From assembly GCA_900541205.1 (NCBI GenBank), contig UQIV01000011.1:1-64000 (forward strand): DNA of 64,000 bases, given 5' to 3'. Within the stretch, counting starts at the first letter, position 1, and each line of letters begins with the position of its first letter. Made by a program: the position numbers and the translations under genes. Shown here in pieces: positions 9,183-17,498 of the stretch. The notes below the pieces were generated by a model, which was not told the DNA's origin, did not search any database, and saw only the letters and a list, made by a program, of their open reading frames with translations. The stretch is from an uncultured Collinsella sp. Lineage in GTDB: Bacteria; Actinomycetota; Coriobacteriia; Coriobacteriales; Coriobacteriaceae.

Positions 9183-10391
9183 ATGCGCAAACTCGTCACA
9201 TACAACAAATCCCAGTATAAAGCCCTGATCGACCAGCTCGGAGTAGACGGCTTCAAGTTGATGTCACTTCTCGAACTACACGGAAGCGACCAAATCTCCG
9301 AGCTCCTTTCCGAGAAAAAGCTCGTCGTGGACGTTTCATCATTCATGGGCTTACTATCGGGTGATCTCCAGCTGGCATCGAAATTCGAGCTCCTCGTCCA
9401 CCAGCTACCCTTTGGCACCCTCTTCATCGGAGACGATAAAACCGTGAACGAAGGAGCATACCAATTGAGAACCATGTTCGACGACATAATAGACTGCGAC
9501 ATCGAGGTCGATGAGGGCACCCAGAAGGACAAAAGAGGAAAGAGAACACTCGTATCCCTCGACGAACTCGAATTCATGCAAGTCCTCACCACCCTCGAAA
9601 GCGAGCTCATAGGCCAGATCGAATTCAAACGCTCCTTCGAATCCCGATCGCGCAGCTTCAGGCTCTTCAATGCGCTCGGCGAGCAGCCAGTATTCTCGCT
9701 GCTCCTTCTTGGCCCTTCGGGTGTCGGGAAAACAGAAGTTGCCAAGATCCTCTGCGAGGCAATCGCGCCATGCCAGCCCCTCCCTAAGGTCAATCTCGGG
9801 AACTACAGCAGTAAGGACTCTCTCAACTCCCTGATCGGCAGCCCGAGAGGATACATGGGAAGCGAAGAAGGCGAGCTGGGAAAGAAGATCGACTCATCCG
9901 ATGCCGGAATTCTCCTGGTGGACGAGTTCGAGAAAGCTGAACCCGCCGTCTGGAACTTCTTCCTCGATCTCCTCGAGACAGGATCGTTCACGGACTCCCA
10001 AGGGATGGAGCATGATCTCCGCGGGTTTATCATCGTGTTCACGACAAACTGCCCCCTCGGGAAGATCGATGAAACTTTCCCGGCGGAACTCCTCTCCCGC
10101 TTCAGTTTGATGAGCCTCTTCTCCAAGCTAAGCATAAGCGACAAAAAGCTCTTTGTCGAAAGATACGTCTCCATGTTTGCCAAGAAGTACAGGGAGACTG
10201 ATCTCAAGGGTTTGCCGACATTGCCGGACGACATCGCCGACAAGGCAAAGGTGGAAATCGACATTGAAGCGACCGAAAACATCCGGATCCTCAAGAACAC
10301 AACAAGATCCTGGATCAGCGAATTCGTGGAGAAGGCCCGAAAGAGCAGTTCAATCGCGACGCAGCCCTCCATCATCAACACCCAAACATAA
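9183..10391 (+). CDS. AAA+ ATPase of the ClpA/ClpB C-terminal (AAA_2) type
   Basis: A 402-aa protein. ATG 9183 (MRKLVTYNKS) is used because the longer frame from 9060 would run far into the preceding gene. An N-terminal unknown domain of about 170 residues is followed by one AAA+ module: Walker A GPSGVGKTE (about 178), the pore-like GSPRGYMGSEEGELGKKI, Walker B ILLVDEFEKA (about 241), sensor 1 FTTN and an arginine finger region LLSRFSL. This matches the second ATPase ring of Clp unfoldases, not the whole 800-aa protein. There is no ClpP-binding loop I can recognise. It follows a DUF6414-like gene by 11 bases, so it probably remodels or is controlled by that partner. Confidence 0.85.
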   Translation: MRKLVTYNKSQYKALIDQLGVDGFKLMSLLELHGSDQISELLSEKKLVVDVSSFMGLLSGDLQLASKFELLVHQLPFGTLFIGDDKTVNEGAYQLRTMFDDIIDCDIEVDEGTQKDKRGKRTLVSLDELEFMQVLTTLESELIGQIEFKRSFESRSRSFRLFNALGEQPVFSLLLLGPSGVGKTEVAKILCEAIAPCQPLPKVNLGNYSSKDSLNSLIGSPRGYMGSEEGELGKKIDSSDAGILLVDEFEKAEPAVWNFFLDLLETGSFTDSQGMEHDLRGFIIVFTTNCPLGKIDETFPAELLSRFSLMSLFSKLSISDKKLFVERYVSMFAKKYRETDLKGLPTLPDDIADKAKVEIDIEATENIRILKNTTRSWISEFVEKARKSSSIATQPSIINTQT

Positions 10392-10709
10392 CGAATATAT
10401 GTTCTTATTGCATCGCATCTACATTACGAAATTCAGATTGCTTGAGATGTCTTGACGCAAGTTCAGATTCACTTCGGAGTATCATGCTGTCAATTTGAAG
10501 GATGCTACCTGCGCTTTTGAAGAATCGAAACGGAGGTTGTAAGCCGATTCTTCCTTTCACCGGCTGGCAAAACGATTTACACCTAATTGTGGGAGTTGCC
10601 CACGCGATTTCTCTTTGCTCCTGCATCGATCTCGCTAAACTAATAAGTGCTGCCACCAGGGCATTTTCTGGTGCATATTCTATTGGCTCCCGCGAAGATC
10701 GGAGCGGGT
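10392..10709. other. Intergenic gap before the LPKTG protein
   Basis: About 320 bases with no convincing gene. A short inverted repeat caccag/ctggtg lies near 10652-10674, and the ribosome site ggagcgg for the next gene is at its end. Nothing else recognised. Confidence 0.5.
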
Positions 10710-11804
10710 ATGTTTGCTGCCGAGTCCCACACCAGCCGTCATCACATTGCGATCGCTGCCATGGCCTGCCTATGCTTTTTGCTGGGCGGGCCTTCTTATG
10801 CCGCGGGCGCTGAGAGCCTCATCATCGCGGGCGCGACGTACTACGAGCCGGGCGTGTCGGGCCCCGGCTGGGCTTGGACCGATGCCGACCACCTTGAGCT
10901 TAACGGCTACGCGGGCGAGGCCATCGGCGCCGACGGCGACCTGGTGCTGACGCTTGCCGGGCAAAACTCCGTGACGGAGTCACATGCGCCCGATGCGGAC
11001 ATCACGCTATGCGGCATGGAGGTGTGGGGCAACCTGACGCTTCGCGGTACCGGGACCCTGACGGCGACGGGCTCGCAGTGCGGGATCCACGTTTCGCAGG
11101 CGCTCGTGGTGGACGGCTGCACCGTCGATGCCCGGGCGGACGGGGCCGATATTACGGACGAGGCGGTTGCCGGCGTGATCGCCGGCAACATGGCCGTGCG
11201 CGGCGGCGGACGCGTCGTTGCCGCGGGCGCCGGGTCCGGAGCGGGCGTGCGCGCCTACGGCGTATATCTGCAGGATGCTGGCCTTGGCGCTGGTCCGGCC
11301 GGCTGTCGGCTTTCCGTCGACGCCTCGTGGCTCGATGCGACCGGCGCCGACGGTGGCGTTGTGTGCACGGGCGGGTCGCTTGTGTCCGCACGGTTTGTGA
11401 CGCCTGCCGGTGGGGTCTTTGGTGCTGGTGGCGTGGTTGATGCTGCAGGGGTAGTGGCGCCGCGCGTGGTGATTGAGCCAGATGTCACCACGCCCTCGGC
11501 GGGGGAGACCAAGGGGGTCGATGCGCCTGGCGATAGCGCGGACAAGTCTCCCGCCGATGCTAACCCCGCTGCCGGAAAGCCCACCACAGGACCCACGGCA
11601 AATCCCACGATGAAACCCGCGGCCGCGACAACCAAGACAACAACGACAATAACCAAGACCACGGTCGCCAAAGTCTCCAAGACCAATGCTGCCACCGCGA
11701 CAACTGCGGCACTCCCCAAGACCGGCGACAGCAACTGGATCACCGCTTCCGTGACGCTTTTCCTGCTTGGTACAGTGCTTCTAGCTGCCGCATGTCGCTG
11801 CTGA
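10710..11804 (+). CDS. Sortase-anchored (LPKTG) surface protein
   Basis: A 364-aa secreted cell-wall protein. ATG 10710 is chosen because ggagcgg precedes it and it gives a normal signal peptide (HHIAIAAMACLCFLLGGPSYA, cleavage near AAGA). The body has repeated short beta-rich Gly/Ala/Asp segments (LTLAGQNSVTE, LTLRGTGTLTATG, MAVRGGGRVVAAG), like carbohydrate-binding-domain-type beta-helix repeats. A Thr/Lys/Ala-rich wall-spanning linker follows, then LPKTGD, a hydrophobic segment and a short tail ending RC instead of several positive residues. The sortase gene is not in the window. Confidence 0.85.
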   Translation: MFAAESHTSRHHIAIAAMACLCFLLGGPSYAAGAESLIIAGATYYEPGVSGPGWAWTDADHLELNGYAGEAIGADGDLVLTLAGQNSVTESHAPDADITLCGMEVWGNLTLRGTGTLTATGSQCGIHVSQALVVDGCTVDARADGADITDEAVAGVIAGNMAVRGGGRVVAAGAGSGAGVRAYGVYLQDAGLGAGPAGCRLSVDASWLDATGADGGVVCTGGSLVSARFVTPAGGVFGAGGVVDAAGVVAPRVVIEPDVTTPSAGETKGVDAPGDSADKSPADANPAAGKPTTGPTANPTMKPAAATTKTTTTITKTTVAKVSKTNAATATTAALPKTGDSNWITASVTLFLLGTVLLAAACRC

Positions 11805-11898
11805 AGCACCCATTTCGATAAGCAATGTAGAGGACCATATTCGTAACGACGCATTAGTAGAATAGTTTATAACGACAATTGCTCAGGATTTATCTAAC

Positions 11899-12717
11899 AT
11901 GAACCACGAATCGGATCATACAGTTGACGCTGCCAAGAAAGAATTAAACGCCGACCTTCTTGAGCTGTTCGAGCGTTGCAGCTATCTGTACAACGAGGCA
12001 TTTTATGCCAACACGGAACTAGCAATCCTTCGCGAACTGTCTAAAGCATCTTCTGGCTATGAGAATGAAGTAATTTGCGCTGGCTGCTTCTTCAGCTTTA
12101 CACAACTTGCATTAACCGAATCCTGTTTCATGAATTGCGCGCGGTTATTTGATGCCAAAAGCGACATCAGTATTGGGAACTTGATAGAAGAAGTCTCGTC
12201 TCATTCTGCTGAAATCGACGCACTTGCAATCTCTATATTCAGTGATCGACCAAACTTTGACAGGCTTAATCCAATCGTTCACCCATTGGCAGAGGACGAG
12301 GAGCGTTTTTACCCCAAAGAAGTTGAGTCTCAACGCTCATATGAAAAACTGTTCGGAGATCATTACGAAATGGTTACCGTGTGTATAACCACTCATGACC
12401 TTTCCAATTTGTGGAAAAAACGACTCAACGGTCTCAGTAAACTAACTGACATGCTTCGCGATCAGCGAAATAAAGTATTCGCCCATAGCGACATAGAAGC
12501 ACTGAATTATGATGAGCTTGTTAGGCGACTTCCTTTAACTTTCAGCGAAATTCAAAAACTAATCGACTTCGCACTCGATCTAACAATCGAATTATTCGCC
12601 AAAATTACTGGTATTGAAAAAGATCGATTGCCCAAGAACTACAACGATATACAAGGCCTCCTAAAATATGCGGAGGTTGGCATGGAGGCTGTTGAGCAGC
12701 ATTTGGGTAATCTATAG
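11899..12717 (+). CDS. HEPN/AbiU2-like protein
   Basis: A 272-aa, largely helical protein. Near residues 190-200 it has LRDQRNKVFAHSD, an R-x5-H motif typical of HEPN RNase domains. The layout (helical N-terminal bundle with RLFDAKSD, then the RNKVFAH helix and a long C-terminal helix) resembles AbiU2 proteins of abortive infection. A perfect 10-bp inverted repeat lies just after the stop. A nucleotidyltransferase gene of the MNT class is 550 bases downstream; HEPN and MNT proteins commonly form toxin-antitoxin pairs, but here the genes are separated by a terminator-like hairpin, so pairing is uncertain. Confidence 0.65.
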   Translation: MNHESDHTVDAAKKELNADLLELFERCSYLYNEAFYANTELAILRELSKASSGYENEVICAGCFFSFTQLALTESCFMNCARLFDAKSDISIGNLIEEVSSHSAEIDALAISIFSDRPNFDRLNPIVHPLAEDEERFYPKEVESQRSYEKLFGDHYEMVTVCITTHDLSNLWKKRLNGLSKLTDMLRDQRNKVFAHSDIEALNYDELVRRLPLTFSEIQKLIDFALDLTIELFAKITGIEKDRLPKNYNDIQGLLKYAEVGMEAVEQHLGNL

Positions 12718-12718
12718 G

Positions 12719-12760
12719 ATTCAAGCGCCTGCAAGTAGTTAAGCATGCGAGCGCTTGAAT
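12719..12760 (+). terminator. Inverted repeat after the HEPN-like gene
   Basis: ATTCAAGCGC and GCGCTTGAAT form a perfect 10-bp stem with a 22-nt loop, starting 2 bases after the stop codon. The T-tract is poor. Confidence 0.4.
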
Positions 12761-12960
12761 CTGAATACGATCCTTGACATAAAGTCCGACCATCGCACAA
12801 TGACGGTTTTCCATGCCAAAAAGACACTGAAGTGTGAGGTGGTTCAAATCTCAGTAATACAAATAATCAGCAGTTCAGGTCTTATGGGAATAATTCAATT
12901 CGCATCACGTTGCATCTAAGCGGCTGTTTATACTTGGATATAAACACTAAGGAGGCAGCA

Positions 12961-13263
12961 ATGCTTTGGAGCTATGTTCAGCTAGATGACGGCACTCAGT
13001 TTGCCTACTCAGAAACACGAGACGACGGAACCGTTCGCGTAGCCGTCGAACGAACTGTTGACTTTGGCTTTGACCATGCGGAATGCTTCTTGCCAGCGGT
13101 CAAATGGTTCAACGTCGAAGGATTTACTGCTGATGACCTCAATTTCTTGACAGAATTTGTTAGATCAAACGCTCCGTTTATCTTTGAGCTTGCAGAACGG
13201 CAAAAGGCCGGACCGGCGGCATCGGCGCTGGCCCCTGACGCTCTACTGTTGAACGGTAATTAA
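12961..13263 (+). CDS. Uncharacterised 100-aa protein, first gene of a small toxin-antitoxin-like operon
   Basis: ATG 12961 has an excellent site (aaggaggcagca). The acidic protein starts MLWSYVQLDDGTQFAYSE and has GFDHAECFLPAVKWFNVEGF in the middle; the tail is Ala-rich. I recognise no domain. It is followed after 3 bases by the MNT nucleotidyltransferase, so the two are cotranscribed. By context it may be the partner of the nucleotidyltransferase. Confidence 0.75.
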   Translation: MLWSYVQLDDGTQFAYSETRDDGTVRVAVERTVDFGFDHAECFLPAVKWFNVEGFTADDLNFLTEFVRSNAPFIFELAERQKAGPAASALAPDALLLNGN

Positions 13264-13266
13264 CTC

Positions 13267-13566
13267 ATGATTTCGCCTACCGACATATCCACTGCCGTCA
13301 CCCGCGTGCTGGCTCAATACGACGTCAGCGTAGCCTATTTATTTGGTTCGTTTGCCCGAGGCGAGCAAACGCCCGATAGCGATATTGACTTGCGCCTAGT
13401 TTGCGGCAACACCATGACGTTCGGCACGCTTTACGAACTCTCCCATGAGCTCGAGAGGGAACTTGGGCGAAAGGTTGAAATCGTCACCAACCCACCAGAG
13501 CACATGCGCCCAGCATTCCGCAAAAGCATCAAGCAGGAAGAGATACGCCTTTATGTCTCAACATAA
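13267..13566 (+). CDS. MNT-type minimal nucleotidyltransferase (antitoxin-like)
   Basis: A 99-aa single-domain nucleotidyltransferase. The family motif is intact: LFGSFARGE followed by SDIDLRLV, giving GSxxRGx(n)SDxD, where the two Asp bind Mg-ATP. Members such as MntA are antitoxins that transfer AMP onto HEPN toxins (established for the family). Here the neighbouring proteins are a 100-aa unknown and a RelB-like peptide, with a HEPN-like gene further upstream. The next gene starts inside its last 14 bases. Confidence 0.85.
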   Translation: MISPTDISTAVTRVLAQYDVSVAYLFGSFARGEQTPDSDIDLRLVCGNTMTFGTLYELSHELERELGRKVEIVTNPPEHMRPAFRKSIKQEEIRLYVST

Positions 13567-13741
13567 ACGAAACGATGAGCTTACGGATACAACCCTACAG
13601 CCCTGTCCTCCCAAAGAACCTAACGCCGAAAGCCTAGAGGCCATCCGCGAAGGGGATGCGTTCTTTGCCAGTGGAGAACTAGGTCGTTTCGACAACTCCG
13701 CCGACCTTATCAATGCAGCTCTAAATGCCCCTGAAATGTGA
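13553..13741 (+). CDS. RelB/DinJ-like antitoxin fragment or small antitoxin
   Basis: A 62-aa peptide starting at ATG 13553, overlapping the nucleotidyltransferase by 14 bases. The middle (NAESLEAIREGDAFFASGEL) resembles the C-terminal part of RelB/DinJ antitoxins. The N-terminal ribbon-helix-helix DNA-binding part is missing. It may be a truncated antitoxin fused into this operon by recombination. A perfect terminator palindrome follows. Confidence 0.6.
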   Translation: MSQHKRNDELTDTTLQPCPPKEPNAESLEAIREGDAFFASGELGRFDNSADLINAALNAPEM

Positions 13742-13787
13742 GAAAACTCAATCACCAAAGAGACGGCCGTCTTGGAGGTGCCAGATC

Positions 13788-13814
13788 GGCGAGGTACGTA
13801 CCTCGCCATTTTTG
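13788..13814 (+). terminator. Terminator of the MNT operon
   Basis: A perfect 20-base palindrome (GGCGAGGTAC / GTACCTCGCC, positions 13788-13807) followed by ATTTTTG. Confidence 0.65.
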
Positions 13815-13938
13815 TCCTTCGACGGATAGCGGTACTATCCAGCCTTCTGGCATAGCCCGAGAGCCGACGAGCGCGACCGTGTGACTTCTGGGTTTGCCTT
13901 GCAGCTCTTCCCATTCATTTGTATGCTTGACTTTGATT

Positions 13939-14042
13939 TTGGTCGTAAGGCGCGACCAACGGAATCAAAAGAAAGCCCGCCGAGAAGACCTTGGTCGCAG
14001 AGCACGACCAACGCAATCAAAACAATGCTCGCGGAGAAGGCG
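13939..14042 (+). repeat. Two tandem 52-base units, each with a 7-bp hairpin
   Basis: Unit 1 starts at 13939 and unit 2 at 13991. Both open with TTGGTCG-(7 nt)-CGACCAA and continue with ACG-AATCAAAA and a purine-rich stretch ending GAGAAG. The loops differ. The rest of the 13742-14319 gap has no convincing gene; a short palindrome ttggaggcgcctctaa follows near 14058. Confidence 0.6.
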
Positions 14043-14319
14043 CTTTCAATCGCATTGATTGGAGGCGCCTCTAATACCAAGAGATATCTACTCTGCCGGA
14101 GAGCCAGGAGCAAAGGTGGCGGTCGAACGCGCCTGATAACGGGTATCGCTCTAACGAAACCAGTACTACGCTTGGATCCAGGACCTCGTATCCGGAAGCC
14201 GCACGACCAGTGGACTCGCCGAAGAGTTGCGCCGCGGTTGCATTGTGGGCGCGGGCGACCCGTCACCCGTATAGAATCAAACCATCCGCACGCCAGTTAT
14301 TGAATGGATTGGACACCAC

Positions 14320-15108
14320 ATGGAAATCCCCGGCACCCTGTGCAGCAATGTGTACGACTTCGCGTTTTGCCCCGAGCCCTGCTACGACCGCTTGGCCGAC
14401 CTCGCCGACCCCGAGGACTGGGGTCCCGGCAACCGCATCCTCAAAAACTACCTGTCGTTTTCGTTTAGCCGCGCAGTATTTTTGACCGAGCGCGACGTGG
14501 ACCAGACCGCGCCGTCCAACCTGCCGCTGGTGTTCGACGACGACCGATGTCTGTTTAACACCGGCCTGTACACGCGCCGCTACGAGACCATCTATGGCCT
14601 GTTTGAACCCAACACCAAGCCCGACGCGCGCCAGCGCTGGTTTTTGAAGGGCTTCTTTAAGGAGAGCGACCCCATGCTGGTCTCATTTGAGTACCTGCCG
14701 TGCCGCGTACGCTTTGCCGAGGACCCCTCCGAGCTGGTCTTTGACTACCGTCTGCCCATCCGTTCCAACATCGATCACATTCTTGGCGACGAGGAGAACC
14801 TGACGCGTATTCCCGCCAGCCTGATGGGGGAGGACAACTCGCTGCTGCTGCGCCGTGCCTTTGAGGGCGCCGTCGTCGAAGCCGCCCGACGCGCCGCCGC
14901 TAATTACACGCTCGCCGTGCCGCAGTTCTACGGCGGCCGGATCCAGCTGCTGCTGCCGCTGTGCCTAACCGGCGACAAGCCTGAGCTGGCGCTGACCATC
15001 CAGCGCGAGGACGGTTTCTACGCCGCGCGCACCTGCCTCACGCTCGACATGGCCTACAACAACGCGCGACTTATCTGCCGCCCCGAGACTTCGTGGATTA
15101 AGCGATAA
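14320..15108 (+). CDS. DUF3825 domain protein
   Basis: A 262-aa cytoplasmic protein. The features I associate with DUF3825 are present in order: RILKNYLSFSFSR, FNTGLYTRRYETIYGLFEPN, RWFLKGFF, and a C-terminal part with YGGRIQLLLPLCL and ALTIQREDGFYAARTCLTLDMAYNNARL. Function unknown; family members are sometimes found in OST-HTH/RNA-related contexts. The ATG at 14320 fits the start of homology, but the ribosome site is weak. It is a single gene just upstream of tRNA-Val. Confidence 0.8.
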   Translation: MEIPGTLCSNVYDFAFCPEPCYDRLADLADPEDWGPGNRILKNYLSFSFSRAVFLTERDVDQTAPSNLPLVFDDDRCLFNTGLYTRRYETIYGLFEPNTKPDARQRWFLKGFFKESDPMLVSFEYLPCRVRFAEDPSELVFDYRLPIRSNIDHILGDEENLTRIPASLMGEDNSLLLRRAFEGAVVEAARRAAANYTLAVPQFYGGRIQLLLPLCLTGDKPELALTIQREDGFYAARTCLTLDMAYNNARLICRPETSWIKR

Positions 15109-15196
15109 ATGGTGGTTTAGCTGCGGTTTTGTCGATTGCTTTGGTTGCTTTGGCTTGGCTAGCACCCACGAATTTAAAATCGGGGGCAAAAAGTTC

Positions 15197-15226
15197 TTGG
15201 TAAACCACGTGCGGCTATGTTAGTAT
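15197..15226 (+). promoter_or_regulatory. Promoter of tRNA-Val
   Basis: TTGGTA at 15197 and TAGTAT at 15221 with an 18-base spacer; -10 is about 20 bases before the mature tRNA. Confidence 0.5.
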
Positions 15227-15246
15227 CTCTTTTGCCGAAAGGCGAC

Positions 15247-15321
15247 GGGCGATTGGCTCAGGGGTAGAGCATATCCTTCACACGGATGGGGTCACAAGTT
15301 CGAATCTTGTATCGCCCACCA
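15247..15321 (+). tRNA. tRNA-Val (anticodon CAC)
   Basis: Full cloverleaf: acceptor GGGCGAT/ATCGCCC, D arm GCTC-AGGGGTA-GAGC, anticodon loop TTCACAC (CAC), T arm with GTTCGAA, discriminator A and an encoded CCA. A terminator follows directly. Confidence 0.95.
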
Positions 15322-15332
15322 TCTAAAGTACA

Positions 15333-15363
15333 GGTCAGAGGTGTTAAGCCTCTGGCCTTTTTC
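15333..15363 (+). terminator. Terminator after tRNA-Val
   Basis: GGTCAGAGG / CCTCTGGCC, a 9-bp stem with one G-T pair, then TTTTTTC. The next 330 bases to 15699 hold nothing I recognise except the ribosome site of the next gene. Confidence 0.75.
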
Positions 15364-15699
15364 TTGTTGACACCAAGGGTGATTCCAAAACGAATCGTAG
15401 TCGTATAAGGCGTCATTTTTTTCGCACCCTTTTTGCTGACGCCATTGCATGTTTTGTATAAAACGCATGCGTATTTTCATTGAATTCCCCATGTGATCCG
15501 CGCGCAAATGTGGAGACAGGGACCACATGCCCAAAGCTCCTTCCAGCGGTTTTCTATCACACGACGGTTTTTCGGCGGAACTCGGCATGCTTTTGTCAGC
15601 ATTTGGTTTGCTTCCCGTACTTACCCGCATGATGCCCCGGTAGATAATCGGCCATGCCCGCAATCCGCACGGCCTACGGTCGAAACCAGGGGAGGCCAC

Positions 15700-16857
15700 A
15701 TGGACGAAATCGTCTGCGCAAACACCGCATTCCGCTACTGGCGCTGCCCACCGCAGGTGCATGACCTCTACCCGCGCCTACCCAGCTCCGATGACGGCTG
15801 GCGGGCCCTATCCCAAGCCCCTTTCGTAACCGATGTCCTCAAGACCCCGATTATCGCTGTTGCTTCGCCAGGTTGTTGTAATCACCACTCGGGATTGCGC
15901 TCCACTATTCGCTGGGAAGGGGCTTCGGATACCGGCACAACAACCGACACTCATTTAGGCTTTAGCGTCACCAATCCGCTTAACACGTTATTTACTATGA
16001 CACGCTTTGTGTCCCAAATAGATCTCGTACTGGCTATGTACGAACTTTGCGGCTGGTTTTCTGTTTTCGAGCCGACCCCCGCTGTCGAAATGCAGTTAAA
16101 AATCGCGTTAAAGGAGAATCGCAATTCCAGCACGCAGGATCTGTTCGAACTTGGAGAAGGCGAAGACGAGATTCCTTGGAAACGAGTTTATGCCCGCACA
16201 ACCGTAAAGGCCCCAGCAAATGAAGGCCAAACGAACAATCACGAGGATGGAAGAGAGGTTACGAAACTCAAAGGTACTTCGCTTTGGATGAGAAAGCCAC
16301 TCATCGAACTGAGCGACTTGCATCGATTCGCCGAAAAGGTCAAAAGTCAAATGTGGGGAAAGCAGTTTTATGATGCCACTCAGCAGGTTATCGGCATTGC
16401 TGCATCTCCACTCGAGGTCGCGGGGGTCCTGCTTCTAAGTCGTTCTCGACGTCTAGGTGGTTCAGGATTCAGATACGTATACCTCAACGATTTAACCCCT
16501 CTATCCGAGGAAGCCCAAAACATCGCAGGTCAAAAGGTTTGCTACGGTGACATCGTGATTGTAAACCCAATCCTAATGAAGGCAGCAATTATCGAAATCC
16601 AAGGTGAGGTCATCCATGGGTCAGGCGCGGTACTTGACCAAGATGCGGAGCGCATGACTGCGCTCCAGAGCATGGGTTTCGATGTGTTCCTGGTAACCCA
16701 CGATATGCTTAACGACAAAAAACAGCTAGACGCCATAGTCAAAAGCGTCTGCAGTCGTTTGGGGATTCGATATAAAGCCAAATCCGAGGCAATGAAGCGC
16801 GCCGAGACGCGACTGCGAGCAAATGTTCTGTGCAACTGGTTGGAACTCGGAAATTAG
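15700..16857 (+). CDS. Coriobacterial protein with DUF559/Vsr-like endonuclease domain
   Basis: A 385-aa protein. ATG 15700 is preceded by GGGGAGG, while the longer frame upstream lacks a site. The N-terminal half is unfamiliar. The C-terminal third holds a possible PD-(D/E)XK nuclease core: AAIIEIQGEVIHGSGAVLDQDAERMTALQSMGFDVFLVT, quoted in pieces as IEIQGEVIH, DQDAERM and GFDVFLVT. In DUF559 and Vsr proteins the same layout (E-x-Q/D-G-x2-H, then D-x2-R, then a G-hydrophobic strand) forms the active site. It could be a restriction-like or AbiEi-type regulator-nuclease. It stands alone between two tRNA genes, a common accessory position. Confidence 0.6.
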   Translation: MDEIVCANTAFRYWRCPPQVHDLYPRLPSSDDGWRALSQAPFVTDVLKTPIIAVASPGCCNHHSGLRSTIRWEGASDTGTTTDTHLGFSVTNPLNTLFTMTRFVSQIDLVLAMYELCGWFSVFEPTPAVEMQLKIALKENRNSSTQDLFELGEGEDEIPWKRVYARTTVKAPANEGQTNNHEDGREVTKLKGTSLWMRKPLIELSDLHRFAEKVKSQMWGKQFYDATQQVIGIAASPLEVAGVLLLSRSRRLGGSGFRYVYLNDLTPLSEEAQNIAGQKVCYGDIVIVNPILMKAAIIEIQGEVIHGSGAVLDQDAERMTALQSMGFDVFLVTHDMLNDKKQLDAIVKSVCSRLGIRYKAKSEAMKRAETRLRANVLCNWLELGN

Positions 16858-17309
16858 CCGGCGACAAGGCGCTAGAACGACCTAGTTTTCCTGCTAGTGA
16901 ATTAGTATCATTTCAAAACTATGCCGGATTACGGGGCTGGACCTGGACCGGCCGTCCATACCCTGCATTTCGCTAAATGCGCAAGTCATCTACCTGCGGT
17001 TTTGATTTTACCGATTACGGCATGCTCGGGGGTTCCCGGCCTGGCCCCGTAAACCGGCATGGTTTTGAAATCGCCGGGTCGGCGGGAGCGCGATTGGCCC
17101 CGATAATGGGCCCGGCGCCGGCGGGATGGTCGTTGGGCGGATGGCGGCCCGTGGGGTGGAAGCGAAAACCGGCGAGCGGCGGAGCCCGAGATGCCCTGGG
17201 CGCGCCCCGCGGGCCGGATCCGGCATCGCGGGTCCCTTGCCCTCGAGTCCGTGCCGCGCTCTCGTCCCAGCGGCGCCCGCGCCCCCGGAAAGTTTTTCCA
17301 AAATTGCCC
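16858..17309. other. GC-rich gap before tRNA-Ala, no gene seen
   Basis: About 450 bases, strongly GC-rich in 17040-17290. All frames here look like composition-driven open frames (Pro/Arg/Gly-rich) without ribosome sites. Nothing recognised. Confidence 0.5.
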
Positions 17310-17338
17310 TTGCATCGCCGTGAGAGTTCCCGTATAGT
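17310..17338 (+). promoter_or_regulatory. Promoter of tRNA-Ala
   Basis: TTGCAT (17310) and TATAGT (17333) separated by 17 bases, 12 bases before the mature tRNA start. Confidence 0.65.
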
Positions 17339-17350
17339 ACTTCTTCGCAC

Positions 17351-17423
17351 GGGGGCGTAGCTCAGCTGGGAGAGCGCTTGACTGGCAGTCAAGAGGTCAG
17401 GGGTTCGATCCCCCTCGTCTCCA
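17351..17423 (+). tRNA. tRNA-Ala (anticodon GGC)
   Basis: Acceptor GGGGGCG pairs with CGTCTCC (two G-T pairs); D arm GCTC/GAGC; anticodon loop CTGGCAG gives GGC; T loop GGTTCGATCC. CCA is not encoded (A then CCC). Confidence 0.93.
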
Positions 17424-17439
17424 CCCGAGCATTGAATGA

Positions 17440-17468
17440 GGCTCCAACGCAAGTTGGGGCCTTTTTTC
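17440..17468 (+). terminator. Terminator after tRNA-Ala
   Basis: GGCTCCAAC-gcaa-GTTGGGGCC followed by TTTTTTC. Confidence 0.75.
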
Positions 17469-17498
17469 ATATTGGCACACAAGGTCAAAGGCGGCACC

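Noticed and set aside
15247..17423. tRNA-Val and tRNA-Ala as integration sites with repeated 3' ends
   Set aside because: I looked for duplicated tRNA 3' ends downstream and did not find any in the window.
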